The notes under the pieces are model-generated. The model searched no databases, was not told where the DNA came from, and was given only the letters and a program-made list of their open reading frames with translations. This document shows positions 37,010-47,625 of a stretch of DNA of 64,000 bases, piece after piece. Numbering within the stretch: the first letter of the stretch is position 1; the number at the start of each line of letters is the position of its first letter. This stretch comes from Fictibacillus sp. b24 (lineage in GTDB: Bacteria > Bacillota > Bacilli > Bacillales > Fictibacillaceae), in the NCBI RefSeq assembly GCF_030348825.1, contig NZ_JAUCES010000005.1, positions 62,001 to 126,000 on the forward strand, in the 5' to 3' direction. A program made the translations under genes and the position numbers.

Positions 37010-37035
37010 GCCACTGACATCAGTGGTCTTTTTTT
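37008..37035 (+). terminator. Terminator after rpmH
   Basis: AGGCCACTGA / TCAGTGGTCT hairpin followed by TTTTTT; the stem begins at the rpmH stop codon. Some readthrough to rnpA is likely. Confidence 0.88.
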
Positions 37036-37202
37036 ACTTTTTATAGACATTTTCGCTCACTCCAAGTCCGTATTGAACTCGCTTTTGTCGATTTTTCGGA
37101 GTTAGAGGTTTTATTAGAATAAAATAGGCCGATACTGGGATAAGATTCGAGACAAAAAGACATTGTGGAATGAGATTGGTTAATTGATGGAGTGTTAATT
37201 GA

Positions 37203-37550
37203 ATGAAGAAAGAACAGCGCATCAAAAAAAACGAAGAATTTCAAGAAGTCTTCAAAAAAGGAAAATCAACGGCTAATCGCCAATTTGTTATATACAGTTT
37301 GAAAAAAGAAGATCAGCCTGCGTTTCGTATCGGACTTTCTGTAAGTAAAAAAGTAGGAAAAGCCGTTACACGAAACAGAATAAAGCGATCTGTAAAAGAA
37401 ATCTTCCACAAATACAGTGAACAGCTGCTTCCAGGCAGGGATTACGTGGTTATCGCGAGAATACCTACTGCTAACATGGACTTTCATGAGATGGAGAAAA
37501 GCTTGCTTCACGTATTGAACAGAGCAAACGTACTTAAAAAGAGGGTGTAA
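37203..37550 (+). CDS. rnpA: Ribonuclease P protein component
   Basis: 115 residues. It helps the RNase P RNA (not in this window) mature tRNA 5' ends. The family core is present: [20 protein letters not shown], then [19 protein letters not shown] (the RNR signature, about 45-63). A GGAG site lies about 10 bp before the ATG. The stop is 4 bp from yidD. Confidence 0.97.
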   Translation: MKKEQRIKKNEEFQEVFKKGKSTANRQFVIYSLKKEDQPAFRIGLSVSKKVGKAVTRNRIKRSVKEIFHKYSEQLLPGRDYVVIARIPTANMDFHEMEKSLLHVLNRANVLKKRV

Positions 37551-37554
37551 GAAA

Positions 37555-37782
37555 ATGAGATCCTTATTTATAGGGATTATTCGTTTTTACCAACTGTGGA
37601 TCTCCCCAATGACTCCGCCTTCATGCCGCTTTTATCCGACTTGTTCGCATTACGGTATTGAAGCTTTCAGGCGTCATGGCGTATTTAAAGGAATGTGGCT
37701 AACTTTTGTCAGAATAGCAAAGTGCCATCCTTTTCATCCGGGAGGCGTTGACCTCGTGCCTGAAAAAAGAGACAATAAATAA
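37555..37782 (+). CDS. yidD: Membrane protein insertion efficiency factor YidD
   Basis: 75 residues. The family signature [20 protein letters not shown] with its two paired cysteines, and [14 protein letters not shown] near the end, are clear. YidD is an amphipathic membrane-associated protein that assists YidC. Here it lies between rnpA and yidC, the order common in many bacteria but not in B. subtilis 168, where it is elsewhere. Confidence 0.96.
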   Translation: MRSLFIGIIRFYQLWISPMTPPSCRFYPTCSHYGIEAFRRHGVFKGMWLTFVRIAKCHPFHPGGVDLVPEKRDNK

Positions 37783-37819
37783 TTGAGATGAGATTTAAGA
37801 TTTTAAGGAGGATAAGAGT

Positions 37820-38590
37820 GTGCGTAAGAAAATAGGTTTACTGATTGCCCTTTTCGCACTCATGGCTGTCCTTTCTGGATGTGGGACGATGGAGCCCATC
37901 ACAGAAGACAGAACGGGAATTTGGGACACATATTTTGTATATCCGTTATCTTGGTTGATCACATATTTTGCGAACTTAACGGGTGAAAACTATGGATTAT
38001 CGATCATAATTGTTACATTAATTATTCGTACTGCGCTTCTTCCATTGATGATTAAGCAAACGAAGAGTTCTAAAGCGATGCAGGAAATTCAGCCAGAAAT
38101 TCAAAAACTGCGTGAAAAATACAAATCAAAAGATGCGAACACACAGCAAAAACTGCAGCAAGAAACAATGGCTTTATTCCAAAAGAATGGTGTAAATCCG
38201 CTTGCAGGCTGTTTACCATTATTGATTCAAATGCCGATTCTATTAGGTTTCTATCATGCAATCATGCGTACTGAAGAAATTGCGAATCACAATTTCCTTT
38301 GGTTTGATCTAGGAGATCCAGATCCATTCTTTATTTTGCCGCTAGTTGCAGGTCTTACAACATTCTTGCAGCAAAAAATCATGATGGGCGGAATGGACAA
38401 TCCAAATCCGCAAATGAAGATGCTTTTATACATCATGCCAGTCATGATCGTTGTATTTGCTATTAATTTCCCAGCTGCATTATCTTTATATTGGGTGATC
38501 GGTAACATCTTCATGATTGCACAAACATATTTCATTACGACCCCAATGAAAAAGAAAGAAAATCAAGTTGATGGGGGAGCTAAAAAGTGA
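37820..38590 (+). CDS. yidC: Membrane protein insertase YidC (SpoIIIJ type)
   Basis: 256 residues, GTG start with AAGGAGG upstream. It is a lipoprotein (signal ends VLSGC, Cys about 21) with five membrane segments, as usual for Gram-positive YidC. The conserved hydrophilic-groove Arg is in [14 protein letters not shown]. It is followed by khpB with a 4-bp overlap, the standard yidC-jag pair. In B. subtilis the SpoIIIJ version is also needed for forespore sigma-G activity. Confidence 0.97.
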   Translation: MRKKIGLLIALFALMAVLSGCGTMEPITEDRTGIWDTYFVYPLSWLITYFANLTGENYGLSIIIVTLIIRTALLPLMIKQTKSSKAMQEIQPEIQKLREKYKSKDANTQQKLQQETMALFQKNGVNPLAGCLPLLIQMPILLGFYHAIMRTEEIANHNFLWFDLGDPDPFFILPLVAGLTTFLQQKIMMGGMDNPNPQMKMLLYIMPVMIVVFAINFPAALSLYWVIGNIFMIAQTYFITTPMKKKENQVDGGAKK

Positions 38591-39219
38591 AAAAGGTACA
38601 GGTAACAGGGAAAACGGTTGAAGAAGCAGTAGCAGCAGCACTAGAACAACTTCAGACTTCAAAAGATCAAGTAGATATATCTATTCTTGAAGATTCCAAA
38701 AAAGGTTTTTTTGGACTTGGCGGCAAGCCCGCAGTAGTTGAAGTAACAGTCAAAGCTGATCCTGTTAAAACCGCGATCGAATACCTTCAGGATGTAACAT
38801 CCAAAATGGGGGTACCCGTTACCATAGCACAGCGACAGGAAAATGATCATCTTGTGCTGGATTTATCCGGTGACAAAATTGCGATTTTGATTGGAAAACG
38901 CGGACAAACACTTAATGCGCTGCAGCTTTTAACAAATATGGTTGCAAATTCAGATCCTGCAAGCAAGCACGTTAAAATCGTGCTTGATGCTGAAAACTAT
39001 CGTACCCGAAGACAAGAATCACTTGAAAGATTAGCTGAACACTCTGCTCAAAAAGTATTTTTCACAAAGAAAAGTTTTGCTTTAGAGCCGATGCCTGCCA
39101 ATGAGCGCAAAGTGATTCATTTAGCACTGAAAGAAAACAGAGATGTTGAGACTACGTCTGAAGGGGTGGAGCCATTCCGTAAAGTCGTGATCCGCCCGAC
39201 GTCCTCAAGCAAAAGATAA
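38587..39219 (+). CDS. khpB: RNA-binding protein KhpB (Jag/SpoIIIJ-associated)
   Basis: 210 residues. Jag_N domain ([19 protein letters not shown], about 1-55), KH domain ([18 protein letters not shown], GxxG-type loop about 100) and R3H domain at the end ([29 protein letters not shown]). GTG start overlapping the yidC stop. It binds RNA, affecting cell-wall genes in some Firmicutes. Terminator directly behind. Confidence 0.96.
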   Translation: MKKVQVTGKTVEEAVAAALEQLQTSKDQVDISILEDSKKGFFGLGGKPAVVEVTVKADPVKTAIEYLQDVTSKMGVPVTIAQRQENDHLVLDLSGDKIAILIGKRGQTLNALQLLTNMVANSDPASKHVKIVLDAENYRTRRQESLERLAEHSAQKVFFTKKSFALEPMPANERKVIHLALKENRDVETTSEGVEPFRKVVIRPTSSSKR

Positions 39220-39220
39220 A

Positions 39221-39255
39221 GAAGCTTCAGAGGTTATTCCTCTGGGGCTTTTTGT
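39221..39255 (+). terminator. Terminator after khpB
   Basis: AAGCTTCAGAGG / CCTCTGGGGCTT hairpin followed by TTTTTG. Confidence 0.9.
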
Positions 39256-39404
39256 TTACTGCAGGCTTATAATACGATACACTATTTTTTATTGTGGATA
39301 TTTATGTCCTTTTTTGATAAACCATTATCACAGCAACTGATTAAGGCCATACTAAAGGTAATTTATATAGAGCGTAAAAAGAGGAAAGCCGAGGTGATAC
39401 AACA

Positions 39405-40781
39405 ATGGAATTTGATACGATTACTGCTATTTCTACTCCGATGGGAGAAGGTGCAATCGCGATTGTAAGGTTAAGCGGAAGTGACGCAGTAACGATTGCG
39501 GATAAAGTGTATAAAGGATCAAAACGTCTTTCAGATGTAGATACGCATACCATTCATTATGGGAAGCTGTTTGATCCAAAGGTTGATCAGGCCGTGGAAG
39601 AAGTGATGATCAGCGTTATGCGCGCACCCCGAACGTTCACGCGGGAAGATGTTGTTGAAATTAACTGTCACGGTGGATTAGTTTCTGTGAATCGTGTTCT
39701 TCAATTGATTCTGCAGCAGGGAGCACGCTTAGCTGAACCGGGAGAATTTACGAAACGGGCGTTCTTAAACGGACGGATTGATTTATCTCAAGCGGAAGCC
39801 GTGATGGATTTGATTCGTGCAAAGACGGATCGTGCCATGAATGTTGCACTGAACCAGATGGAAGGCCGCTTGTCTTCACTCATAACACGTCTTAGACAAA
39901 CGTTATTAGAGACGATTGCTCACGTTGAAGTGAACATTGATTATCCTGAATACGATGCAGAAGAGATGACGCATTCCTTATTAAACAACAACCTTCTAAC
40001 TGTCAAAAAAGAAGTAGAATCAATCCTGCAAACGGCAAGCCAAGGAAAGATTCTTCGTGAAGGGCTGTCGACGGCAATCATAGGACGACCGAACGTAGGG
40101 AAATCTTCACTTATGAACGCACTTGTCCATGAAAACAAAGCAATCGTAACAGATATTGCCGGAACAACGAGGGACGTTATTGAAGAGTACGTAAACGTAA
40201 GAGGAGTTCCTTTAAGACTTGTAGATACAGCAGGGATTCGAGAAACAGAAGACATCGTAGAAAAGATCGGTGTGGAAAAATCTCGAAAAGTATTGAAAGA
40301 AGCAGATCTGATTTTGTTAGTCATTAACGGAAACGAAACACTGTCACAAGAAGATGAGAACTTATTCCGTGCAGCAGCGGGACTCGATAAGATTGTTATC
40401 ATCAATAAAACCGATCTCGAAATGAAAGCGGATATGAACCGTATTAAGGAACTTGCAGAACATTCACCTTTGATTTCAACATCTTTGGTAAAAGAAGAGG
40501 GAATAGATGAACTAGAGCAAGCGATCGCAAACCTGTTTTTTGCAGGTGGAATAGAAGCACAAGATTTAACTTACGTTTCTAATTCAAGGCATATCGCACT
40601 TCTTCAGCAGACGATTCATCACATTGACGAAGCACTTGGCGGTATTGAAGCGGATCTTCCGATAGATATGGTACAGATCGATATAACAAGAGCATGGGAG
40701 ATACTCGGTGAAATAGTGGGTGACACGGTTTCTGAGAGTCTGATCGACCAGTTGTTCTCTCAATTTTGTCTTGGAAAATAA
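39405..40781 (+). CDS. mnmE: tRNA uridine-5-carboxymethylaminomethyl(34) synthesis GTPase MnmE
   Basis: 458 residues. With MnmG it modifies U34 of several tRNAs. N-terminal tetrahydrofolate-binding domain ([20 protein letters not shown]), helical domain, G domain with GRPNVGKSS (about 226-234), [15 protein letters not shown] and NKTD, and the C-terminal CLGK farnesyl-like motif with the catalytic Cys. GAGGTGAT lies before the ATG. mnmG follows after 21 bp. Confidence 0.98.
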   Translation: MEFDTITAISTPMGEGAIAIVRLSGSDAVTIADKVYKGSKRLSDVDTHTIHYGKLFDPKVDQAVEEVMISVMRAPRTFTREDVVEINCHGGLVSVNRVLQLILQQGARLAEPGEFTKRAFLNGRIDLSQAEAVMDLIRAKTDRAMNVALNQMEGRLSSLITRLRQTLLETIAHVEVNIDYPEYDAEEMTHSLLNNNLLTVKKEVESILQTASQGKILREGLSTAIIGRPNVGKSSLMNALVHENKAIVTDIAGTTRDVIEEYVNVRGVPLRLVDTAGIRETEDIVEKIGVEKSRKVLKEADLILLVINGNETLSQEDENLFRAAAGLDKIVIINKTDLEMKADMNRIKELAEHSPLISTSLVKEEGIDELEQAIANLFFAGGIEAQDLTYVSNSRHIALLQQTIHHIDEALGGIEADLPIDMVQIDITRAWEILGEIVGDTVSESLIDQLFSQFCLGK

Positions 40782-40802
40782 TTGTTAAGGAGGTAGAACA
40801 AA

Positions 40803-42689
40803 ATGGGATATAAAGCAGATACGTTCGATGTCATTGTTGTCGGCGCTGGACATGCTGGTGTTGAAGCGGCACTTGCTTCTGCACGTATGGGTGCCAAAAC
40901 GTTATGTCTGACATTGAATCTAGACACTGTAGCATACATGCCATGTAATCCGTCAGTTGGCGGACCAGCTAAAGGGATTGTTGTGCGTGAAGTGGATGCG
41001 CTAGGCGGTGAAATGGCCCGTAACATCGACAAAACACATATCCAAATGCGTATGCTGAATACGGGTAAAGGTCCTGCGGTACGTGCGCTGCGCGCGCAAG
41101 CCGATAAATATCTTTATCAGCATGAAATGAAAAAAACAATGGAAAACACCGAGAACCTCACATTGCGTCAAGGAATGGTAGAGCGTCTGATCATTGAGGA
41201 CGGGGAATGTAAGGGTGTTATTACAAAAACAGGAGCTGAATACGCTGCGGAAGCAGTGGTTCTAACGACTGGGACATACTTAAGAGGAAAGATTATTATT
41301 GGTGAGCTTGCTTATGAAAGCGGCCCGAATAACATGGCTCCTTCTATCAATTTGTCATACCACCTGCAGGAGCTTGGTTTTGATATGGTTCGCTTTAAGA
41401 CGGGAACACCGCCGCGTGTGAACAGCAAAACGATCGATTATTCTAAAACGGAAATTCAGCCGGGTGATGATGTACCACGTGCTTTTTCCTATGAAACAAC
41501 CGAGTATATTACAGATCAGCTGCCTTGCTGGCTCACTTACACAGGAGATGAGACACATCAGCTGATCAACGGTAACCTGCATCGTTCCCCGATGTATTCT
41601 GGGATGATTGAAGGAACAGGACCAAGATATTGTCCATCCATTGAGGATAAAATTGTACGTTTTAACGATAAACCAAGACATCAGATCTTCTTAGAACCTG
41701 AAGGCCGCAATACGGAAGAAGTGTACGTTCAAGGTCTTTCGACGAGCCTTCCTGAAGATGTTCAAAAGAGAATTTTAGCTACGATTCCTGGACTGGAAAA
41801 AGCTGAGCTGATGCGTGCTGGTTATGCGATAGAATATGATGCGATCGTACCGACACAGCTTTGGCCATCTCTTGAAACGAAGCGTGTGAACGGCCTCTTT
41901 ACAGCAGGTCAGCTGAATGGTACGAGCGGTTATGAAGAAGCAGCGGGTCAAGGCCTCATGGCGGGAATCAATGCTGCGTTAAAAGTACAGAAAAAAGAGC
42001 CTTTAGTTCTGGATCGTTCAGAAGCATACATCGGAGTGCTGATCGATGATCTGATTACGAAAGGAACAAACGAGCCGTACCGCCTTCTAACATCAAGAGC
42101 AGAGTACCGTTTGCTGTTAAGGCACGATAACGCTGATCTCAGATTAACGAAAAAAGGTCACGAAATCGGACTGATACCGAAAGATCGTTACGAACGCTTT
42201 GAAGAGAAGAAAGCACAAATTGCGCAGGAAATAGAACGATTAGAACATGTTTCTATTAAGCCGACTGAAGATGTGCAGCAAATCCTTGCTGAAGCACAAT
42301 CCACACCGCTAAAAGAGCCAATGTCTGCAGCCAATCTGCTAAAACGGCCTGAAGTAACGTATCCGGTGATCCACAAGATGGCACCTGCAGAAACACCATT
42401 GCCTGAAACCGTAATGGAGCAAGTGGAGATTCAAGTGAAGTATGCGGGCTACATCGATAAACAGCTTGCTCAAGTTGAGAAAATGCGCAAGATGGAAAAT
42501 AAAAAACTGCCTGTTGATTTGGATTATATGGCGATCAATGGATTGGCTACAGAAGCGAAACAAAAGCTTCACGAAGTACGGCCGCTTTCAGTCGGACAGG
42601 CATCACGAGTATCAGGGGTAAACCCAGCAGACATTTCTATTCTGTTGATCTACCTTGAACAAGGTAAACTGGCGAAAATTGCCCGTTGA
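40803..42689 (+). CDS. mnmG: tRNA uridine-5-carboxymethylaminomethyl(34) synthesis enzyme MnmG (GidA)
   Basis: 628 residues. FAD-binding [18 protein letters not shown] at the N-terminus (about 12-29), family motif [12 protein letters not shown] and the second signature [21 protein letters not shown] (about 370). It is the FAD partner of MnmE. GGAGGTAG ribosome site; 17 bp to rsmG. Confidence 0.98.
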   Translation: MGYKADTFDVIVVGAGHAGVEAALASARMGAKTLCLTLNLDTVAYMPCNPSVGGPAKGIVVREVDALGGEMARNIDKTHIQMRMLNTGKGPAVRALRAQADKYLYQHEMKKTMENTENLTLRQGMVERLIIEDGECKGVITKTGAEYAAEAVVLTTGTYLRGKIIIGELAYESGPNNMAPSINLSYHLQELGFDMVRFKTGTPPRVNSKTIDYSKTEIQPGDDVPRAFSYETTEYITDQLPCWLTYTGDETHQLINGNLHRSPMYSGMIEGTGPRYCPSIEDKIVRFNDKPRHQIFLEPEGRNTEEVYVQGLSTSLPEDVQKRILATIPGLEKAELMRAGYAIEYDAIVPTQLWPSLETKRVNGLFTAGQLNGTSGYEEAAGQGLMAGINAALKVQKKEPLVLDRSEAYIGVLIDDLITKGTNEPYRLLTSRAEYRLLLRHDNADLRLTKKGHEIGLIPKDRYERFEEKKAQIAQEIERLEHVSIKPTEDVQQILAEAQSTPLKEPMSAANLLKRPEVTYPVIHKMAPAETPLPETVMEQVEIQVKYAGYIDKQLAQVEKMRKMENKKLPVDLDYMAINGLATEAKQKLHEVRPLSVGQASRVSGVNPADISILLIYLEQGKLAKIAR

Positions 42690-42706
42690 GGGGGAACGCA
42701 TAAACC

Positions 42707-43423
42707 ATGAATGTTGAATTGTTTCAATCTTCCTTAAAAGAAAAGGGAGTACAGTTATCAGATAAACAGCTTTCCCAATTCGAGAGGTATTATGAACTGC
42801 TCGTTGAGTGGAATGAAAAAATGAACCTCACAGCAATCACAGAAAAAGAAGAAGTATATCTTAAACATTTTTATGATTCTGTAACGGCTGGATTTCATTT
42901 TGATTTCAATCAGAATATTACGGTTTGTGACGTCGGAGCAGGTGCGGGATTTCCCGCGATTCCATTGAAGATCGTATACCCGGAAATCCAGCTGACTGTT
43001 GTTGACTCACTCAACAAACGCATTGGATTTTTGCAGCATGTTGTAGATGAATTAGGTTTAGAACATGTATCTTTACATCATGACCGTGCAGAAACATTTG
43101 CGCAGCGTCCTGAGTTTAGACAAAAGTTCGATCTTGTGATGGCTCGAGCTGTTGCGAGGCTTTCTGTACTATCCGAGCTCTGTTTACCTTTAGTGAAAAT
43201 AGGGGGGCACTTTTTAGGAATGAAAGGTGCCAATCTTCCTGAAGAAGTGAAAGATGGCGAAAAAGCGGTTAAACTTTTAGGCGGAAAAATAAAAGATGTT
43301 CATTCGTTTGTATTGCCGATCGAGGAAAGTGAACGAAATATCGTAATCATTGAAAAAGTAAAAGATACGCCTAAAAAATTCCCGCGTAAACCTGGAACTC
43401 CGAACAAGTCGCCCATCCAATAA
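42707..43423 (+). CDS. rsmG: 16S rRNA (guanine-N7) methyltransferase RsmG (GidB)
   Basis: 238 residues. Methylates G527 of 16S rRNA. SAM-binding motif I is [17 protein letters not shown] (about 69-85), preceded by [12 protein letters not shown]. It lies in the mnmE-mnmG-rsmG run. The basic tail ([18 protein letters not shown]) is typical for bacillar RsmG. A parS site follows 11 bp after the stop. Confidence 0.97.
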   Translation: MNVELFQSSLKEKGVQLSDKQLSQFERYYELLVEWNEKMNLTAITEKEEVYLKHFYDSVTAGFHFDFNQNITVCDVGAGAGFPAIPLKIVYPEIQLTVVDSLNKRIGFLQHVVDELGLEHVSLHHDRAETFAQRPEFRQKFDLVMARAVARLSVLSELCLPLVKIGGHFLGMKGANLPEEVKDGEKAVKLLGGKIKDVHSFVLPIEESERNIVIIEKVKDTPKKFPRKPGTPNKSPIQ

Positions 43424-43433
43424 GTTTAGACTG

Positions 43434-43449
43434 TGTTTCACGTGAAACA
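43434..43449. promoter_or_regulatory. parS: parS site (perfect palindrome)
   Basis: TGTTTCACGTGAAACA, a perfect match to TGTTNCACGTGAAACA, between rsmG and noc. Spo0J/ParB (45596-46438) should bind and spread from here. Confidence 0.95.
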
Positions 43450-43549
43450 CAGCTGTTACATAATAGAAAGATTTTTACAGACTTGCAGGATTATAGGACT
43501 AGTGAGAAGAATTAGTTAACAGGCACATTACAAAAGGTGGTGTATTCGC

Positions 43550-44413
43550 ATGAAGCATCCTTTTTCACGTTTATTCGGCATCGGCGAAAAGAGCCAGCAA
43601 ACCTTAGATCCAGAACCAGCTGAAAAAAACGACAACGAAGAAGTACTTCAAATTCCGGTTCAACAGATCATTCCAAACCGGTTTCAGCCTCGTACGGTTT
43701 TTATAGATGAACGAATTGAAGAATTATCACAAACGATAGAAGCTCACGGAATTATTCAGCCTATTGTGGTTCGTGGCATTGGAGAGAATCAATACGAACT
43801 GATCGCCGGAGAACGCAGATGGCGTGCTGTCCAAAAACTTGGGTGGGAAAAGATACCTGCTATACTTAAAGAGATGGACGATTCGCAAACCGCATCGGTA
43901 GCTCTTATTGAAAACCTTCAGCGAGAAGAACTTACTGCCATCGAAGAAGCTATGGCTTATGCTAAGCTTTTAGAATTGCATGGACTTACTCAAGAGGGAC
44001 TGGCACAAAAACTTGGGAAAGGCCAATCCACGATTGCGAACAAGCTTCGTTTATTAAAGCTGCCGCAGTCTATTCAAGATGCCCTTTTACAGAAAAAGAT
44101 CACAGAGCGTCATGCCAGAGCATTAATTGTATTGAAATCTCCTGAAAAAATGGATGCCGTTCTGCAAGAGATCCTCGAAAAACAATTGAATGTGAAGCAG
44201 ACAGAAGATCGTGTAAAACGAATGATTGAAGCTGAGACAGCGGAAAAGAAACCTCAATCCAGACGTAAATCGTATAGCAAGGATATGCGCCTTGCCATTA
44301 ATACGGTTAGGCAATCTGTTGACATGGTCGTACAAAGCGGACTGTCCATCGACACAGAAGAAGAGGAGCATGAGGAGTTTTATCAGTTCACGATTCGCAT
44401 TCCAAAAAAATAA
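43550..44413 (+). CDS. noc: Nucleoid occlusion protein Noc
   Basis: 287 residues, ParB-related. It is a DNA-binding protein that keeps FtsZ away from the nucleoid. The N-terminal amphipathic segment [14 protein letters not shown] is the membrane-targeting helix of Noc, which separates it from Spo0J. It has the CTP-binding [12 protein letters not shown] motif, the [14 protein letters not shown] motif and an HTH ([23 protein letters not shown], about 146-168). I did not find a clear Noc-binding site (ATTTCCCGGGAAAT) in the window. Confidence 0.95.
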   Translation: MKHPFSRLFGIGEKSQQTLDPEPAEKNDNEEVLQIPVQQIIPNRFQPRTVFIDERIEELSQTIEAHGIIQPIVVRGIGENQYELIAGERRWRAVQKLGWEKIPAILKEMDDSQTASVALIENLQREELTAIEEAMAYAKLLELHGLTQEGLAQKLGKGQSTIANKLRLLKLPQSIQDALLQKKITERHARALIVLKSPEKMDAVLQEILEKQLNVKQTEDRVKRMIEAETAEKKPQSRRKSYSKDMRLAINTVRQSVDMVVQSGLSIDTEEEEHEEFYQFTIRIPKK

Positions 44414-44420
44414 AGTGAAG

Positions 44421-44458
44421 ACCATCAGCCTTGAAAGTAAAAGCTGGTGGTTTTTTTG
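44421..44458 (+). terminator. Terminator after noc
   Basis: CCATCAGC / GCTGGTGG hairpin followed by TTTTTTTG. Confidence 0.88.
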
Positions 44459-44484
44459 TTTTTGAAATCTATGTCGCCCTTGAA

Positions 44485-44620
44485 AGTGGTTGATTTCCGT
44501 TTCAGGTTGCTCGCTTTCCGCGGGGCAGGCGGTGAGCCACATTCGTAACGTTTCACTTTTAAGTGTCTCACCTGCCAGCCTGTCCCGCAGGAGTCTCGCA
44601 CCTTACACTCCAATCAACCT
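44485..44620 (+). repeat. Palindromic repeat copy R8
   Basis: Family copy with the CCACATT / AAGTGT type of inner stem, between the noc terminator and soj. The remaining 44621-44841 is AT-rich and holds the soj promoter region, with no gene. Confidence 0.9.
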
Positions 44621-44841
44621 GGCAATGAAGAGAAGTAACCAAAAAACTAATGTGAAAACTTTTAGTTGAGAGTCTTTCTAGGTAAGAATTAGTGTCTTCA
44701 TTAGAATTTCAACTGAAAAAAATAATAAAAAAATAAATTCATCTAAAAATACTTTTTTCTATAATTACATACGTCATTTTATTTTCTTCGTGATAGAATA
44801 ATAGATAATGAATGGTTTTATTAAGTGAGGTAGGTGACAAC

Positions 44842-45615
44842 GTGGCCAAGATCATTGCAGTAGCCAACCAGAAAGGCGGAGTCGGAAAAACGACTACGTC
44901 CGTCAACCTTGGTGCATGCTTAGCATATTTCGGTAAAAAAGTTTTGCTCGTAGACATAGATCCTCAAGGGAATGCAACTAGCGGCGTAGGCGTGGACAAA
45001 GGTGATATCGATCAATGTATCTATAATGTCCTTGTTGAAGATGTGGAAGTAAAAGATGTGATTGTCGAGACCATCTGTGAAGGTTTACATATCCTCCCTT
45101 CGACGATACAACTCGCTGGAGCTGAAATCGAGTTAGTTCCTACGATATCGCGCGAAGTCCGTTTGAAAAGAGCACTTGATCAGGTAAGCTCCGTCTATGA
45201 TTATATTATTATTGACTGCCCTCCATCATTAGGACTTCTTACGATTAACTCTTTAACAGCTTCTGACTCTGTTATCATTCCAGTTCAATGTGAGTATTAC
45301 GCACTTGAAGGATTAAGCCAGCTTTTAAATACGGTCCGACTTGTGCAAAAGCACCTGAATACAGATTTGATGATTGATGGAGTCCTGCTCACAATGCTTG
45401 ATGCACGTACGAACTTAGGCATTCAAGTGATTGAAGAAGTTAAGAAGTATTTTCAAGATAAGGTATATGAAACGATCATACCAAGAAACGTTAGATTATC
45501 AGAAGCACCGAGTCATGGTAAACCGATTATTATTTATGATCCGAAATCCCGTGGTGCAGAAGTATATTTAGAATTTGCGAAGGAAGTGATTGGCATTGGT
45601 GAAAGGGTTAGGTAA
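44842..45615 (+). CDS. parA: Chromosome-partitioning ATPase Soj (ParA)
   Basis: 257 residues from a GTG at 44842 (MAKIIAVANQKGGVGKTTT), which has AGGTAGGTGA upstream; an in-frame ATG ten codons earlier lacks one. Deviant Walker A KGGVGKTTT (about 11-19), DIDPQGNATSG and DCPPSLGLLT. It moves ParB-parS complexes and controls DnaA in B. subtilis. It overlaps spo0J by 20 bp. Confidence 0.97.
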   Translation: MAKIIAVANQKGGVGKTTTSVNLGACLAYFGKKVLLVDIDPQGNATSGVGVDKGDIDQCIYNVLVEDVEVKDVIVETICEGLHILPSTIQLAGAEIELVPTISREVRLKRALDQVSSVYDYIIIDCPPSLGLLTINSLTASDSVIIPVQCEYYALEGLSQLLNTVRLVQKHLNTDLMIDGVLLTMLDARTNLGIQVIEEVKKYFQDKVYETIIPRNVRLSEAPSHGKPIIIYDPKSRGAEVYLEFAKEVIGIGERVR

Positions 45616-46438
45616 AGGGCTGCATGCCTTCTTTCCTCCAACAGAAGCTGGGGAAGAAGAGCAGATCAAAGATGTCAGCATATCAGAGCTTAGACCAAAT
45701 CCGTATCAGCCTCGAAAAGTTTTTGACCAAAAAGCCATTGACGAACTAAAAGAATCCATTTTAGAACATGGCATTCTTCAACCGATTGTTGTACGGAAAA
45801 GCATTAAAGGCTACGAAATCGTCTTAGGGGAACGAAGATTCAGAGCAGCATCTGAGGCAGGGCTAAAAACCATCCCTGCGATTGTAAAAGACTATACGGA
45901 ACAAAAAATGATGGAAGTCGCCTTGATTGAAAACCTTCAGCGAGAAGATTTGAATCCGGTCGAAGAAGCACAAGCTTACCAAAAGTTGATGGAGCACCTT
46001 GAAATCACTCAAGAAGAATTAGCTTCTAGAGTTGGAAAGAGCCGTCCTCATATTGCGAACCATATTCGGCTGCTTCAGCTTCCAAAACCCTTGTTAGAGC
46101 TTTTATCCAACGGCCTGTTATCGATGGGGCATGGTCGTGCATTACTCGGACTTAAGAAAAAAACGAAGATGCAGCTGATCGTTCAGCGTATTATGGATGA
46201 AAATTTAAATGTAAGGCAGCTCGAGAAGCTGATTTCGGATATTAATAAAAATGTTCCACGTGGAACAAAGAAAAATACAGCACAAACCAATGTGTTTTTT
46301 AAAGAAAAAGAATCATCCTTGCGTGATCGATTTGGAACATCAGTGTCTATAAAAAAATCGAAGCGAAAAGGAAAGATTGAGATTGAATTCTTTTCTCAAG
46401 ATGATTTAGAGCGTATTTTAGATCTGTTAGAAAAGTAG
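45596..46438 (+). CDS. parB: Chromosome-partitioning protein Spo0J (ParB)
   Basis: 280 residues. It is a CTP-dependent clamp that loads on parS. Start: I choose the TTG at 45596, giving MVKGLGKGLHAFF like B. subtilis MAKGLGKG; GTG 45599 and TTG 45590 are alternatives. CTP-binding motif GERRFRAASEAG (about 78), ENLQREDLNPVEEAQ, HTH with TQEELASRVGKSRPHIANHIRLL and the C-terminal dimer domain. The gene contains a parS site (46252-46267), as in B. subtilis. Confidence 0.96.
   Translation: MVKGLGKGLHAFFPPTEAGEEEQIKDVSISELRPNPYQPRKVFDQKAIDELKESILEHGILQPIVVRKSIKGYEIVLGERRFRAASEAGLKTIPAIVKDYTEQKMMEVALIENLQREDLNPVEEAQAYQKLMEHLEITQEELASRVGKSRPHIANHIRLLQLPKPLLELLSNGLLSMGHGRALLGLKKKTKMQLIVQRIMDENLNVRQLEKLISDINKNVPRGTKKNTAQTNVFFKEKESSLRDRFGTSVSIKKSKRKGKIEIEFFSQDDLERILDLLEK
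46252..46267. promoter_or_regulatory. parS: parS site inside spo0J
   Basis: TGTTCCACGTGGAACA, a perfect palindrome with one base differing from the most common right half. The spo0J gene carries a parS at the same place in B. subtilis. Confidence 0.93.
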
Positions 46439-46440
46439 GA

Positions 46441-46472
46441 GGAAAACCATCGAAAAGGTGGTTTTCTTTTTT
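46441..46472 (+). terminator. Terminator after spo0J
   Basis: GAAAACCATC / GGTGGTTTTC hairpin followed by a TTTTTT run. Confidence 0.9.
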
Positions 46473-46515
46473 ACCATTTTTTCAAGGCTCCTTTAGCAAT
46501 CTTTGATGCTCTTGA

Positions 46516-46711
46516 AAGTGGTTGATCTGCGTTTCAGGATGCTCGCTTTCCGCGGGGCATGCGGTGAGCCTCCTGCCGCTTTGCGCCATTAGGAGTCTCC
46601 ACCTGACCACTCGTCCCGCAGGACAAGGAAGGCTACGGCAGCGACACATCGCACGAAGAAAATTTGAAGTTCAATTTTCGAGGAGTCTCGCACCTTACAC
46701 TCCAATCAACT
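46516..46711 (+). repeat. Palindromic repeat copy R9 (with 61-bp insert)
   Basis: Family copy with CTCCT / AGGAG inner stem and the 61-bp insert after GCAGGA, flanked by a 4-bp AGGA repeat. It fills most of 46473-46851; the remainder shows no gene. Confidence 0.9.
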
Positions 46712-46851
46712 CTTCAATGAAGAGAAGAACAAAGTGAAGAAAAGCATAAATCTTTTAGATAACAACTTTATAAAAACAAACAGAAAGTAAGCACCTTGAT
46801 TCAATCATTAAGATAATCATCGATGGCCTGCTTTAGATAGGAGAACGTTAC

Positions 46852-47586
46852 ATGTCACTGTTAGGAACAATAGTAAATGGTATTGCCATTGTTGCAGGAA
46901 GCTTTTTAGGTTTGTTTTGGACAAGAATCCCTGATCGATTTAAAAATACGATTTTACAAGCGATGGCTTTGGCTGTAACAATCTTAGGGATTGGTATGGG
47001 ACTTAAAAGTGAGCAATTTTTAATTGTAATTGCGAGTCTAGCCATTGGTGGTGCTCTTGGTGAATGGTGGAATTTAGAAGATCGGCTGAATGCGATCGGC
47101 AAGTGGCTTGAAAAGAAGGTGGGGAAGCAAGATAAAGGATCGGTTGCGACGGGCTTTGTAACGGCTACACTTGTTTTTGTGGTTGGAGCGATGTCCATTG
47201 TTGGAGCGCTAGACAGCGGGTTAAGACAGCAGCATGATGTTCTTTATACGAAAGCATTGATCGATGGATTTTGTGCCATTCTTTTTACCTCAACACTTGG
47301 TATCGGAGTGATGTTTTCCGCGATACCGGTCGTCTTATATCAAGGTGCTATAGCACTTTTGGCTACACAGATCGATCGATTCGTTCCGCAAGAACTAATG
47401 GATGCCCTTATCGTAGAAATAACAGGAACAGGCGGAATCATGATCGTAGCGATTGGATTGAATTTGCTAGGCATCGCAAAAATCCGCGTGGCGAACCTTC
47501 TTCCGGGGTTGCTGGTTGCTACAGTGCTTGTATTTATCGTTGAAAAATGGGATAACATTCTTTCCTTTTCACAAGGTCTGCTATAA
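46852..47586 (+). CDS. DUF554 membrane protein
   Basis: 244 residues, with about seven hydrophobic segments. The family marker MSLLGTIVNGIAIVAGSFLGL at the N-terminus and ITGTGGIMIVAIGLNLLGI (about 185-203) identify DUF554/YqgA-like proteins, predicted transporters of unknown substrate. It lies between spo0J and yyaC and has its own 5' region containing R9. Function unknown. Confidence 0.85.
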   Translation: MSLLGTIVNGIAIVAGSFLGLFWTRIPDRFKNTILQAMALAVTILGIGMGLKSEQFLIVIASLAIGGALGEWWNLEDRLNAIGKWLEKKVGKQDKGSVATGFVTATLVFVVGAMSIVGALDSGLRQQHDVLYTKALIDGFCAILFTSTLGIGVMFSAIPVVLYQGAIALLATQIDRFVPQELMDALIVEITGTGGIMIVAIGLNLLGIAKIRVANLLPGLLVATVLVFIVEKWDNILSFSQGLL

Positions 47587-47625
47587 AAAAAGCCGCTTCT
47601 ATTCCAGTAGAAGCGGCTTTTTGCT
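47585..47625. terminator. Bidirectional terminator between DUF554 gene and yyaC
   Basis: AAAAAGCCGCTTCTA / TAGAAGCGGCTTTTT, A-run before and T-run after, serving both convergent genes. Confidence 0.93.

Noticed and set aside
44123-44613. Minus-strand frames over the end of noc and R8
   Set aside because: They are antisense to noc and run through the palindrome, without start signals.
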